A stretch of DNA of 42,832 bases from an uncultured Alphaproteobacteria bacterium (GTDB lineage Bacteria; Pseudomonadota; Alphaproteobacteria; HIMB59). The stretch covers positions 1-42,832 of the forward strand of contig CABYRQ010000010.1 in the NCBI GenBank assembly GCA_902521485.1. Reading direction: 5' to 3'. Within the stretch, counting starts at the first letter, position 1, and the number at the start of each line of letters is the position of its first letter. The notes beneath the pieces were generated by a model. It was not told the DNA's origin and did no database searches. It saw only the letters and a list, made by a program, of their open reading frames with translations. This document shows positions 16,314 through 24,413 of the stretch, one piece after another. Both the position numbers and the translations under genes were made by a program.

Positions 16314-17456
16314 CTATTCAATAATTTTGTAAAAAAATAAACCATCTAATGGTTTGGGTTCAAACCAGGTAGCTTTGGGTGGCATAAATTTCAAATTTTT
16401 AGAGTATTCTATCACTAAATCCATGCTAACTGGTCTCATTAAAGTCGATAAATCTGTTATACCCGTATCAACTTGATTAATCAAATAATCAGTACCTAAT
16501 GAGGGTGGGACGAATTCGACCCTTTGATCATTGGTTTCATCCTGAATATTCAATATTTCCCTCAAAACAAACTCTCCAAAATCAATACAGTCAGCGCCAT
16601 TTGTAGAATAATCGTTTCTCAAATCTATTTTGTAATACTTACCCTGATAGTAAATAACAAAAAAACGATCTATCTTTTCATGATATTTAAGCTCTTCAAC
16701 ATGGAAATATTTTTTTAAATCAGATAAGAACGAATCTTTGTTGTAGGCATCTGGGAATTTGACACTTCTATTGTATGCTAGGTTTAAACATTTAGATTTT
16801 GGAAAAACAATAGATAGAAATTTGGTATCTTTATTAATGTCTAATTGAGCAAAGCCCTCTATTCTATGATGGCCATCTGCAACAAAAAGTTCCTTAAAAT
16901 TAATACCAGTGAAATCGCTGTTAGTTTTGTATATTGAGTGAGTGTACTTACCAGATTTAAACTTTATTAGTGGTTTTTTATCATGATGAATATCAAGGTT
17001 TAAATCTATATTTTCATCATCGTAAAAAAGGTAAATTGGACACAACTGAAATTTTACTTTAGATAATTGATCAGCTCTTTCTTTACCTTTACTGACTAAA
17101 ATTTTTTCATGAGGCTTTATATTTCTATTTATATAGTCTTGTATATTTAACAAAGAAATTAACCCTGTTTGCGAATGACCGTCAGAGTCTATTCTGTATA
17201 AAAAATATTCATTTTCAGATTTATATATAATTTTTTCATCGATAAGTCTTTGGTAATATTTTTTTGACAAATCAAAAAATTCATTATCTGAAAGTTTCTT
17301 ATTAAAATAAATATCAGGTCTTAAAATTTGTAAAAGATTGAGCTTGTGGACCTGACCAGAGCTAAAATTATAGTCAATGATATCCGTGCTAGGTGAAATA
17401 ATTGATTGTAGATATTTATTGTTAAGTACATAAGTATTTGGTAATAATGGCTTCAT
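16314..17456 (-). CDS. DUF1015 family protein in the serine operon
   Basis: 380 residues. The DUF1015 family is recognised by SPSTDIIDY near the start, by the HEKILVSKGKERADQL segment (about 116-130, where family members have HE...K..R), and by the strongly conserved VADGHHRIEG (192-201). The ADGHHR motif resembles the active-site segment of the ParB/Srx superfamily, which includes the archaeal serine kinase SerK. In other bacteria, especially Clostridia and Thermotogae, DUF1015 genes are found next to serC and serA; here it precedes serC by 29 bases on the same strand. A role in serine or phosphoserine metabolism is therefore a reasonable inference, not a demonstrated one. Confidence 0.85.
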   Translation of the reverse strand: MKPLLPNTYVLNNKYLQSIISPSTDIIDYNFSSGQVHKLNLLQILRPDIYFNKKLSDNEFFDLSKKYYQRLIDEKIIYKSENEYFLYRIDSDGHSQTGLISLLNIQDYINRNIKPHEKILVSKGKERADQLSKVKFQLCPIYLFYDDENIDLNLDIHHDKKPLIKFKSGKYTHSIYKTNSDFTGINFKELFVADGHHRIEGFAQLDINKDTKFLSIVFPKSKCLNLAYNRSVKFPDAYNKDSFLSDLKKYFHVEELKYHEKIDRFFVIYYQGKYYKIDLRNDYSTNGADCIDFGEFVLREILNIQDETNDQRVEFVPPSLGTDYLINQVDTGITDLSTLMRPVSMDLVIEYSKNLKFMPPKATWFEPKPLDGLFFYKIIE

Positions 17457-17458
17457 TT

Positions 17459-17548
17459 ATGAATAGAAAAAAAGCACCGTATTATTTTGCTTTAGTAGTA
17501 GCTTTGATCTTCTTTTTTTATGGAATATTTTCAGTTTTAATTCACTAA
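17459..17548 (+). CDS. Possible 29-residue membrane peptide
   Basis: A short frame from ATG 17459 to TAA 17548 encodes MNRKKAPYYFALVVALIFFF followed by YGIFSVLIH. It has a basic start of three charged residues, then one uninterrupted hydrophobic segment of about 20 residues, the layout of a small single-pass inner-membrane protein. It fills the 88-base gap between the divergent DUF1015 start (17456) and the end of the 100-residue gene (17545), overlapping the latter by 4 bases. No clear ribosome binding site precedes it, and AT-rich DNA easily encodes hydrophobic stretches, so it may be chance. Confidence 0.4.
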   Translation: MNRKKAPYYFALVVALIFFFYGIFSVLIH

Positions 17549-17847
17549 TCTTCTTTGTTTGTTGAATTTGGAAGACTCTTCTCTTCATACCAAATAGATT
17601 TATCTGGAATGTTGCCATCCCATAAGTAACTCTCATAATCAAATTTTGGCATACCTTTGTCTGATCTTTCGTAATAAAGTCCGAACTCTCTGCAATATTC
17701 TGATAATTGATCTGCCTCAATCTCTAATATATTTAGCTTTTCCCATTTTTTTGAGGATGCAACCCATTTAAAACCTTTAGATTTTAACCAATCCTTGTGA
17801 TAGTAAGTTTCAGAACCTGATATTGAGAATGTAATATTTTCACTCAT
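17545..17847 (-). CDS. Uncharacterised 100-residue protein (DUF5710-like segment)
   Basis: 100 residues from ATG 17847, which has AGAGG as a likely ribosome binding site; the longer frame to 17904 lies wholly inside the preceding gene and is rejected. The N-terminal part, TFSISGSETYYHKDWLKSKG followed by FKWVASSKKWEK, resembles the small DUF5710-type domain (a helix, a KxxGxxW turn and a KKWxx strand) from memory. The C-terminal half is acidic and aromatic (FDYESYLWDGNIPDKSIWYE). There is no signal peptide or membrane segment. It overlaps the end of the Gfo/Idh-like gene by 8 bases and is probably co-translated with it. Function unknown. Confidence 0.7.
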   Translation of the reverse strand: MSENITFSISGSETYYHKDWLKSKGFKWVASSKKWEKLNILEIEADQLSEYCREFGLYYERSDKGMPKFDYESYLWDGNIPDKSIWYEEKSLPNSTNKED

Positions 17848-18667
17848 AAAGAACCTCTTGAAATAATTTGTACGGATAATATGTAAAAATAGATAAATTT
17901 TCAAAAGAATTTTTTGAATTTACAAAAGAATTTAGATCTTTGAGGTTATATATCACCATATTGGGCATAAATTCCTTTTGTTTGTCTAAATTGTTTAAAT
18001 TATTATCTGAATTACTGGTTAGTGTAACGTTAATTTTTAAATTACAGTTAATCTCAATACTGCACTTAAAGTTTGTTAATTTGTTAGTAATCTTATCAAG
18101 GATTTTATCATTTTTAAAAATTGATATTTTTTTTTCACGATATTGATAAATTAAGTAAAAAAGCTCTGGGCATAATTCAAACAAAACATCATTACTATAT
18201 AGACTATTCTCAAATTTATTAGGATCTTGAAAAGATTTTGTATAATTAATAATATTTTGTTTTAAGGAGTCCTTATAAAGTTTTTTTATATTTGTTTCGT
18301 CAATTAAGAAAAGGTTATTAATTAATTTTGAGTTGATCAATTTGTTATAAAATTTTAAGTCATTTGAATTACTTAAAATTGGATAATCAGTGATAACTTT
18401 GATATTATTTTTTAGACAAAGATAAATATATTCAAACTTTATGCCAGAAGGTAAAAAATTTAAAACGAAATCTACGCCTTTGTCTCTTATAACATCTTCA
18501 TAAGCACCATAATATTTTTTAAAATTATGACTCTCAGCAAATTTCTGTGCTACTTCGATATTCCTTGAACTGTTAGCATAAAGATTAAGTGAACTTGAAA
18601 GTTTATTTTTTTTTATAAAGTCAATTGATTTTTGGTCTGAACTCAATATAGCTAAATTGCTTTTCAT
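17840..18667 (-). CDS. Degraded Gfo/Idh/MocA-like protein
   Basis: 275 residues from ATG 18667; the open frame extends further but would overlap the start of the divergent gpt-like gene. The N-terminal 120 residues follow the Gfo/Idh/MocA Rossmann pattern: AILSSDQKSIDFIKKN, VAQKFAESHNFKKYYGAYED, VDFVLNFLPSGIKFEYIYLC and NNIKVITDYP. The glycine-rich GxGxxG loop after the first strand is absent and the usual EKP motif reads DYP. The rest is rich in Asn, Lys, Ile and Leu with no recognisable catalytic Lys/His pair. Either NAD(P) binding has been lost or the family assignment is only structural. It shares an overlap with the 100-residue gene downstream. Confidence 0.6.
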   Translation of the reverse strand: MKSNLAILSSDQKSIDFIKKNKLSSSLNLYANSSRNIEVAQKFAESHNFKKYYGAYEDVIRDKGVDFVLNFLPSGIKFEYIYLCLKNNIKVITDYPILSNSNDLKFYNKLINSKLINNLFLIDETNIKKLYKDSLKQNIINYTKSFQDPNKFENSLYSNDVLFELCPELFYLIYQYREKKISIFKNDKILDKITNKLTNFKCSIEINCNLKINVTLTSNSDNNLNNLDKQKEFMPNMVIYNLKDLNSFVNSKNSFENLSIFTYYPYKLFQEVLYE

Positions 18668-18690
18668 TTTAATTTTATTATAATCCCTGA

Positions 18691-19116
18691 ATGAAACAGG
18701 TTTTTTTAAGCTATCACGATATACATACTGATTGTATAAAATTAGCAAAATTAATTAAAAAAAAATATAAACCTAAAAAACTTATTCTTATATCTAGGGG
18801 TGGTCTTATACCAGGGTCAATAATTGCTAATTACTTAGGAATTCAAGATATTGATGTTATTGCTCTGAAAACGTACTCAGACAGGAAAAAAAATACTGAT
18901 ATTATGATTTTTAAAAGAATTAAGTCCGAGAAAAAACTAGTTGTAATTGATGATTTAGTTGACAGCGGTGATACGGCAAAAATAGTTAAAGACATGATGC
19001 CAAACTCAAAGTTTGTTGTTTTGTATGCAAAGACTTCAGGAAAAAAACAAGCCGATCTTCATTTATATGATTTTAAAGATAAAGACTGGCTTGTTTTTCC
19101 TTGGGAACAGGATTAA
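18691..19116 (+). CDS. gpt: Gpt-like purine (xanthine/guanine) phosphoribosyltransferase
   Basis: 141 residues. The start VFLSYHDIHTDCIKLAKLIK and the SRGGLIPGSIIANYLGI segment match bacterial Gpt, and the PRPP-binding loop is VVIDDLVDSGDTAKIV. The protein ends DWLVFPWEQD, as Gpt proteins end with a FPW motif. Gpt attaches ribose-5-phosphate from PRPP to xanthine, guanine or hypoxanthine. It starts only 23 bases from the divergent Gfo/Idh-like gene and ends 14 bases before the convergent nucleoside-type binding protein gene, whose transporter could supply its substrates. Confidence 0.86.
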   Translation: MKQVFLSYHDIHTDCIKLAKLIKKKYKPKKLILISRGGLIPGSIIANYLGIQDIDVIALKTYSDRKKNTDIMIFKRIKSEKKLVVIDDLVDSGDTAKIVKDMMPNSKFVVLYAKTSGKKQADLHLYDFKDKDWLVFPWEQD

Positions 19117-19130
19117 ATATTTATTTTATT

Positions 19131-20201
19131 CTATTGAGGCACCTCTCCTTCTATACCTTGAACGTAGAACATCATAGATGCCAACATACCATCATCAGCA
19201 ACTTCTCCCTCTTTGACAACTAGCTCACCAGCTTGATTATAAATTGGACCTTCGAATGAATGAAGAGTTCCATTTTCAATTGCTGTCTCCATACTTTTTG
19301 CCTCCAAGATTAAGTCTAATGGTAAGAGTTTTGTGTTGTAAGGTGACATTTCTACCATACCGTCCTTAAATCCTTGCCATGTATCTTCGGAAGACCATGT
19401 GCCGTCAACAACTGCTTGTGCTTTTGCAGCATAGTAAGGTCCCCAGATATCCTCGATCGAAGTCATGTGAGAATTTGGACAGAAAGCCTCTTGATTTGAA
19501 GCTTGACCAAAAGCGAGAACACCGGCCTTCTCAGCGGCTTGGCAAGGGGCATATGAGTCAGTATGTTGGACGATTATATCTGCTCCTTGATTTATTAAAG
19601 TGTTAGCTGCATCAGCCTCTTTTCCAGGATCGTACCAAGAGTAATTCCAAATAATTTTAATTTTTACATCAGGGTTGACTTTAGAGGCGGCTAAATAAAA
19701 TGCATTAATTCCTCTTATTACCTCTGGTATAGGAAAAGAAACAATATATCCAATAGTGTTAGTCTTTGTCATTTTACCAGCAATGTGTCCAATAATAGTT
19801 CTACCCTCGTAAAATCTTGCAGAATATGTTGAAACATTATCCGTTCTTTTAAAACCAGTAGCGTGCTCAAATTTGACATCTGGAAACTCTTTAGCTACTT
19901 CAAGAGTTTGATCCATGTAATTGAAAGATGTTGTGAAAATTAAATCATGACCTGATGCAGCTAATTTTCTTATGGCTCGAACCGCATCTGCATTTTCTGG
20001 AACATTTTCTATATAAGTAGTTGAAATTGAGTCTCCTAGAGCATTTTCCATGTAAATTCTGCCTTGATCATGCATATATGTCCATCCGTGATCACCCGGA
20101 GGGCCAATATAGATAAAGCCAATTTTCTTTTGATCAGCGTGAACTGCGGATACAGAAATTACAGCTAAAAATGAGAGAAAAGTAAGTATTTTTCTTAACA
20201 T
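19131..20201 (-). CDS. BMP-family (PnrA-like) nucleoside-type substrate-binding protein
   Basis: 356 residues with a signal peptide (KILTFLSFLAVISVSAVHA, cleaved near residue 22). The mature protein begins KKIGFIYIGPPGDHGWTYMH, the BMP/Med/PnrA family signature, and carries AVRAIRKLAASGHDLIFTTS and YEGRTIIGHIAGKM. BMP proteins of alphaproteobacteria typically bind nucleosides or purine bases. It lies last in the transporter cluster, 151 bases after the second permease, and has its own promoter candidate. It converges on gpt, which supports a purine substrate. Confidence 0.9.
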   Translation of the reverse strand: MLRKILTFLSFLAVISVSAVHADQKKIGFIYIGPPGDHGWTYMHDQGRIYMENALGDSISTTYIENVPENADAVRAIRKLAASGHDLIFTTSFNYMDQTLEVAKEFPDVKFEHATGFKRTDNVSTYSARFYEGRTIIGHIAGKMTKTNTIGYIVSFPIPEVIRGINAFYLAASKVNPDVKIKIIWNYSWYDPGKEADAANTLINQGADIIVQHTDSYAPCQAAEKAGVLAFGQASNQEAFCPNSHMTSIEDIWGPYYAAKAQAVVDGTWSSEDTWQGFKDGMVEMSPYNTKLLPLDLILEAKSMETAIENGTLHSFEGPIYNQAGELVVKEGEVADDGMLASMMFYVQGIEGEVPQ

Positions 20202-20352
20202 ATTTAAAATCCTATCTTTTAAAAATTAATAAAATTTATTATAGAGCTAATTTCACTAATAAATAATGAATCTAGTTAATAATAAATATGTGATTAATTT
20301 ATAACAAAAAAGAAATAGATGCCCTTTATATGAAAAAAAATTAGTGGATAAC
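20202..20352 (-). promoter_or_regulatory. Gap before the BMP binding-protein gene, with promoter candidate
   Basis: 151 AT-rich bases with no gene. On the minus strand a perfect TATAAT lies at 20243-20238, placing a start point about 30 bases before ATG 20201; an AGGA about 9 bases from the ATG can serve as ribosome binding site. No good -35 is visible. A separate promoter would allow the binding protein to be made in excess over the membrane subunits. No riboswitch-like GC-rich structure was seen. Confidence 0.4.
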
Positions 20353-21222
20353 CTATTGATTTTTTTCAAAGGGTATATTTAAAGATGATGGCGCACTAAG
20401 TTTAAGTCTAAGTTTGTTGGATGATATAAAAACTAATACAATAATTGTCGCCAAATATGGCATCATGTTAAAAAATTGACCAGGCAATTTAACACCTATG
20501 GCTTGTAAGTTCATTTGCATAATTGCAACGCCACCAAAGATATAAGCACCAACTAATAGTCTCCAAGGCTTCCAAGTTGCAAAAACAACTAAAGCAAGAG
20601 CTATCCAACCCCTGCCAGCAGTCATACCCTCTTGCCACATTGGGGCATAACATATTGAAATATAATAACCTGCCAGAGAGCTCATAACACCACCGAAAAT
20701 AATAGTTAAATATCTTGTTTTGATTACATTATATCCCAATGCATAAGCTGAGTTATGATTTTCACCAACAGCTCTAACTATGAGACCAGTTTTTGTTTTT
20801 GATAAAAAATATGCAACAAAAAAAACTAACAAAAAAGAAATCACTATGAAATAGTATGGATTTAATCCATCTATGGGTGTTCCACCAAATTTTTTACCAA
20901 GCATTGCACTTAAGCCAATACCAAAAATAGTTAATGCTAATCCGGTCGCTATTTGATTAGTCATAAGGTTTAAAACTAGAAAAGCAAATATTCCTGATAA
21001 AATTACTCCAGATAATATTGATAAAAATAAGGAATAAAAATAATTACCAGTTAAAACTAAAGTAATAAATCCTGTTACTGCTCCAACTAACATCAATCCC
21101 TCTAATCCGAGATTGAGGACGCCACTTTTTTCAGTAACCAACTCGCCAATACCAGCAAAAACAAGAGGCGTTGTCGATATTAAAACTATATTTAAAATAC
21201 CTATAATTAGCTCGATGCTCAT
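20353..21222 (-). CDS. BMP-type ABC transporter permease, second subunit (NupQ/YufQ-like)
   Basis: A 289-residue inner-membrane permease of the BPD_transp_2 type. The early segment STTPLVFAGIGELVTEKSGV followed by LNLGLEGLML is the family signature of the second permease of nucleoside ABC importers. The coupling segment VRAVGENHNSAYALGYNVIKTRYL lies in the middle, and GRGWIALALVVFATWKP near the end is typical. Its ATG overlaps the stop of the first permease by 4 bases. Confidence 0.9.
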   Translation of the reverse strand: MSIELIIGILNIVLISTTPLVFAGIGELVTEKSGVLNLGLEGLMLVGAVTGFITLVLTGNYFYSLFLSILSGVILSGIFAFLVLNLMTNQIATGLALTIFGIGLSAMLGKKFGGTPIDGLNPYYFIVISFLLVFFVAYFLSKTKTGLIVRAVGENHNSAYALGYNVIKTRYLTIIFGGVMSSLAGYYISICYAPMWQEGMTAGRGWIALALVVFATWKPWRLLVGAYIFGGVAIMQMNLQAIGVKLPGQFFNMMPYLATIIVLVFISSNKLRLKLSAPSSLNIPFEKNQ

Positions 21223-22280
21223 TTAATAAATACCTTATATTTATTTAAAAAATCTGTGCCTAACAAAAAGAACAGAACTAAACCCTGGAATACAAAACCT
21301 ACTGCAGAAGGTATCTTTAGAAATAATTGTGCATCCTCAGCGCCTAAATATGTTAGTGCAATTAGTAAAGAGGATAAAATTATACCAAAGGGGTTCAATC
21401 TGCCCAAAAATGCAACAATAATTGCAGTAAAACCATAATTTGGAGAAATATCTCTGTACAATAAACCAATGGGTCCTGAAACCTCAAATAGCCCAGCTAG
21501 TCCTGCACATGCACCACTGATAATAAAAGTATAAAAAATTAAATTTTTATAATTAAAACCTGCATATTGAGATGCTTTAGAACTTAAGCCAGAGACTTTA
21601 AGTTTAAATCCAAATAATGTTTTGTTGTAAATAATATAAGTTATCAAACAAATTATTAATGCAAAATAAACACCAATGTGAACACGAAGGCCATCAATTA
21701 ATACAGGTAGTCTTCCAGCATCTGGAAAAGGCATTGATTTAGGCAAACCATATCCTGCGGGATCTTTCCACGGACCAACAACAAAATAATCTAGAATAAA
21801 AAGAGCCACATAGGTTAACATCAAACTAGTTAAAATTTCATTTGTATTAAATTTTGTTTTAAGAATAGCAGGTATAGTTGCCCAAAATGCACCTCCTATG
21901 GCACCAAATAAAATCATTAATGGAAGTAAAAAAACACTTGTCGAGTCATTAAATAATAGTCCAATACCGCCACCAAATATTGCTCCCATTGTTAGCTGTC
22001 CTTCTGCCCCAATATTGTAAATATTGTTTTTGAAACAATAAGATAAACCTAAAGCTATAATTGCGAGTGGTGTGGCTTTTACAAATAATTCCGAAATCCC
22101 ATAAGAATTTGAAATAGGACTGATAAAAAAAATTTTAAAAGACTCAATCGGACTTAAATCCAAAATTAAAAAAATAAATGAACCAAAAAATAAAGTTAAA
22201 GCAACCGCAACTAATGGCGACAAATAAAATATTAAATTTGAGTAATCCTCTCTTAATTCTACTCTAATCAAATAGACCAC
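21219..22280 (-). CDS. BMP-type ABC transporter permease, first subunit (NupP/YufP-like)
   Basis: Up to 353 residues. The start is GTG 22280, which overlaps the end of the ATPase gene by 17 bases; a TTG three codons later is also possible. Family marks are TPLAIIALGLSYCFKNNIYN and IGAEGQLTMGAIFG near the first third, FGFKLKVSGLSSKASQYAGF as the ATPase-coupling segment, and GPIGLLYRDISPNYGFTAII in the later part. It forms the channel with the second permease. Confidence 0.9.
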   Translation of the reverse strand: MVYLIRVELREDYSNLIFYLSPLVAVALTLFFGSFIFLILDLSPIESFKIFFISPISNSYGISELFVKATPLAIIALGLSYCFKNNIYNIGAEGQLTMGAIFGGGIGLLFNDSTSVFLLPLMILFGAIGGAFWATIPAILKTKFNTNEILTSLMLTYVALFILDYFVVGPWKDPAGYGLPKSMPFPDAGRLPVLIDGLRVHIGVYFALIICLITYIIYNKTLFGFKLKVSGLSSKASQYAGFNYKNLIFYTFIISGACAGLAGLFEVSGPIGLLYRDISPNYGFTAIIVAFLGRLNPFGIILSSLLIALTYLGAEDAQLFLKIPSAVGFVFQGLVLFFLLGTDFLNKYKVFIK

Positions 22281-23766
22281 CCATATACTTGCCTAATTTG
22301 GTGATATTTATACCCTCTACTTTTAAGGGATTTGATAAAGAACCTTCATATAAAACCGATATTTGGTGACATACTTCAAGTAATTCATCTAAATCGTGTG
22401 AGATAATAATAATAGATACTCCCTTTTGTGATAATTCTACTATTGTTTTCTTAATAAATGCTTCAGAGCCTGCATCTATACCCCATGTAGGTTGAGATAA
22501 AATTAATAGCTCAGGATTTGACATAATTTCTCTTCCAATAATAAATTTTTGCAGATTTCCTCCAGAGAGTTTACCAGCTTTGACATTATAAGAGGGAGTA
22601 TCAACATTAAAATTTTTTATAACATCACTTGCAAAAGAGTTAATCTTTTCAAAGTTTATAAAATCACCTTTCTTAAATTCACTTTTATGGTTCATGCTTA
22701 AAAATATATTTTCAGATAAAGACATCTCAGGAACTGCACTATGGCCTAACCTCTCTTCAGTTACATATGAAATAGATAGAGATTTTCTTTTAAAAGTAGA
22801 TAGGTTATTAATGTTTAAATCTTTGAAAAAAATATCTCCACTAAATTCATAATCGTTTTCATTTAGTAAAATTTCCATTAATTCTTTCTGGCCATTTCCT
22901 GCCACTCCAGCTATGCCAAAAATTTGTCCCTTTTTTAAATTTAAATCAATTTTATTTAAATTAATTGTAAATGGGTCTTTAGATTGAGTTGATAAATTTT
23001 TAATATTAAAAATATCTCTAGAAATATCAATGTTGCTGACCTGTTTTGCTTTAGACACTTTATAACCTAACATTTTATATCCTAAAGTTTCAGGATCTTC
23101 ATTTTGTGTCGAAATTGTGCTTACTACTTTTCCATTCCTCATAATTGTTACATAGTCAGAAAGATTTATGATTTCTTCTAATTTATGGGATATAAAAATT
23201 ACTGTTAATCCGTCTTTAACTAAATTTTTTATAATTTTGAATAATTTACTAATTTCATCTGGTGTAAGAACAGAAGTTGGTTCGTCCATGATTAGAATTT
23301 TTGGACTATTCAATAATGATCTAACAATTTCTACGGATTGCCTCTGACCAACAGATAGGGAACTTATAGGAGAATTTAAATTTAATTTAAAACCATACTT
23401 ATCACAAATTGTCTTAGACTTATCTTTTAATTTAGTTAAAGATATATTTTCACTCATACCCAGAATTAAATTTTCAACAACAGTAAGTGACTCAAATAAA
23501 CTGAAATGTTGAAAAACCATATTTATACCTAAGTTCTTTGCAGTAGATGGTGAATTAATTGTTGCTAAATCAGAATTTATTAAAATTTTACCACTGTCAG
23601 GTTTTACATGACCATATAAAATTTTAACTAATGTTGACTTTCCTGCGCCATTTTCACCTAAGATAGCATGGATAGATTGTTCTTTGATATTAAAGGATAC
23701 ATCATCATTTGCTATAACTCCGGGATATGATTTAAAGATATTTTTAAATTCAACAATGGATTGCAT
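22264..23766 (-). CDS. BMP-type ABC transporter ATPase with two nucleotide-binding domains (NupO/YufO-like)
   Basis: 500 residues with two fused ABC domains. Domain one has Walker A GENGAGKST (near residue 39), signature LSVGQRQS and Walker B ILIMDEPTSVL. Domain two has a degenerate Walker A GVAGNGQKE, the signature LSGGNLQKFIIGRE and a Walker B reading LLILSQPTWGID, in which the catalytic Glu is Gln. One active and one degenerate site is usual for this sugar/nucleoside ATPase class. It begins the leftward transporter cluster 59 bases after the glycosylase gene, with AAGGAA as a possible ribosome binding site. Confidence 0.92.
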   Translation of the reverse strand: MQSIVEFKNIFKSYPGVIANDDVSFNIKEQSIHAILGENGAGKSTLVKILYGHVKPDSGKILINSDLATINSPSTAKNLGINMVFQHFSLFESLTVVENLILGMSENISLTKLKDKSKTICDKYGFKLNLNSPISSLSVGQRQSVEIVRSLLNSPKILIMDEPTSVLTPDEISKLFKIIKNLVKDGLTVIFISHKLEEIINLSDYVTIMRNGKVVSTISTQNEDPETLGYKMLGYKVSKAKQVSNIDISRDIFNIKNLSTQSKDPFTINLNKIDLNLKKGQIFGIAGVAGNGQKELMEILLNENDYEFSGDIFFKDLNINNLSTFKRKSLSISYVTEERLGHSAVPEMSLSENIFLSMNHKSEFKKGDFINFEKINSFASDVIKNFNVDTPSYNVKAGKLSGGNLQKFIIGREIMSNPELLILSQPTWGIDAGSEAFIKKTIVELSQKGVSIIIISHDLDELLEVCHQISVLYEGSLSNPLKVEGINITKLGKYMGGLFD

Positions 23767-23825
23767 AAATATTAATAGATTCCTTTTTTTAAAGATTAAA
23801 TTGTTTTTTTTAATTTAGGATAAAA

Positions 23826-24413
23826 TTATAAATATAAGGGATCTGAGTCGTAAGATGACCAAAGATACCATGTTACAATAGTTGAATAATTTCGCCATTT
23901 GTTAGAATGAAAAGAAAATTTTGATAAATTTTTATCTTTATAAAATTTCTTATAGGCATTAATAAATCCAAGGTCTCCTAATGGCATTATGTTAGGCAAA
24001 CCTAAATAAAATATAGAGAACATTTCAGCAGTCCATTTACCAATGCCAAAAATTTGAGTTAAATTATTGTTTACTTTTTCAAAATTGCTGTTGTTTAACT
24101 TTATATCAGTTACTAGATGATAATTATTTAAAAGTGAATTTAAACATTTTTTCTTATTTTTACTTAAAGGTAAATTTTTTATTTTAATTTTATTAGTTTT
24201 AAAATTTTTAAAATTTATTGGACCAATTATACTCTTAGAGTTTTTATAAATAGACATAGCAGCAGAAACAGATATTTGCTGGGAACAGATAGATTTAAAT
24301 AAAACATCAAATTTATTTTTATTTGTTTTTAATTGATGATTTGGATTATAGTAATGTTTAAAAACAGGGTCATTCTTTAATAAATAAGTACAACCTTTTT
24401 TCCAATAATTCAT
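23826..24413 (-). CDS. AlkA-type DNA-3-methyladenine glycosylase (HhH-GPD)
   Basis: A 195-residue member of the helix-hairpin-helix GPD superfamily of base-excision repair glycosylases. The helix 1 region FDVLFKSICSQQISVSAA, the hairpin IFGIGKWTAE (111-120) and the catalytic aspartate Asp137 in MPLGDLGF are all present. WRNYSTIVTWYLW near the end matches the family's WRPYRS..YLW motif. There is no Fe-S cluster cysteine set, which fits AlkA/Mag rather than Nth or MutY. The N-terminal domain of E. coli AlkA is absent, as in short bacterial homologues. It is the last gene of the ntrY operon and overlaps the previous gene by 4 bases. Confidence 0.86.
   Translation of the reverse strand: MNYWKKGCTYLLKNDPVFKHYYNPNHQLKTNKNKFDVLFKSICSQQISVSAAMSIYKNSKSIIGPINFKNFKTNKIKIKNLPLSKNKKKCLNSLLNNYHLVTDIKLNNSNFEKVNNNLTQIFGIGKWTAEMFSIFYLGLPNIMPLGDLGFINAYKKFYKDKNLSKFSFHSNKWRNYSTIVTWYLWSSYDSDPLYL

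Noticed and set aside
17457..17720. 87-residue open frame on the - strand
   Set aside because: It overlaps the 100-residue gene in another frame on the same strand, and the segments do not look like a protein family.
18668..18748. N-terminal extension of the Gfo/Idh-like gene
   Set aside because: It overlaps the start of the divergent gpt-like gene; the first Rossmann strand starts just after ATG 18667.
20202..20352. Possible riboswitch before the nucleoside-type binding protein
   Set aside because: Purine riboswitches need a conserved three-way junction with paired loops; the stretch is nearly all A and T without such a structure.
22264..23766. Degenerate second ATPase site of the BMP transporter as a sign of decay
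   Set aside because: A glutamine-containing Walker B and altered Walker A in the second domain are usual for this ATPase class.
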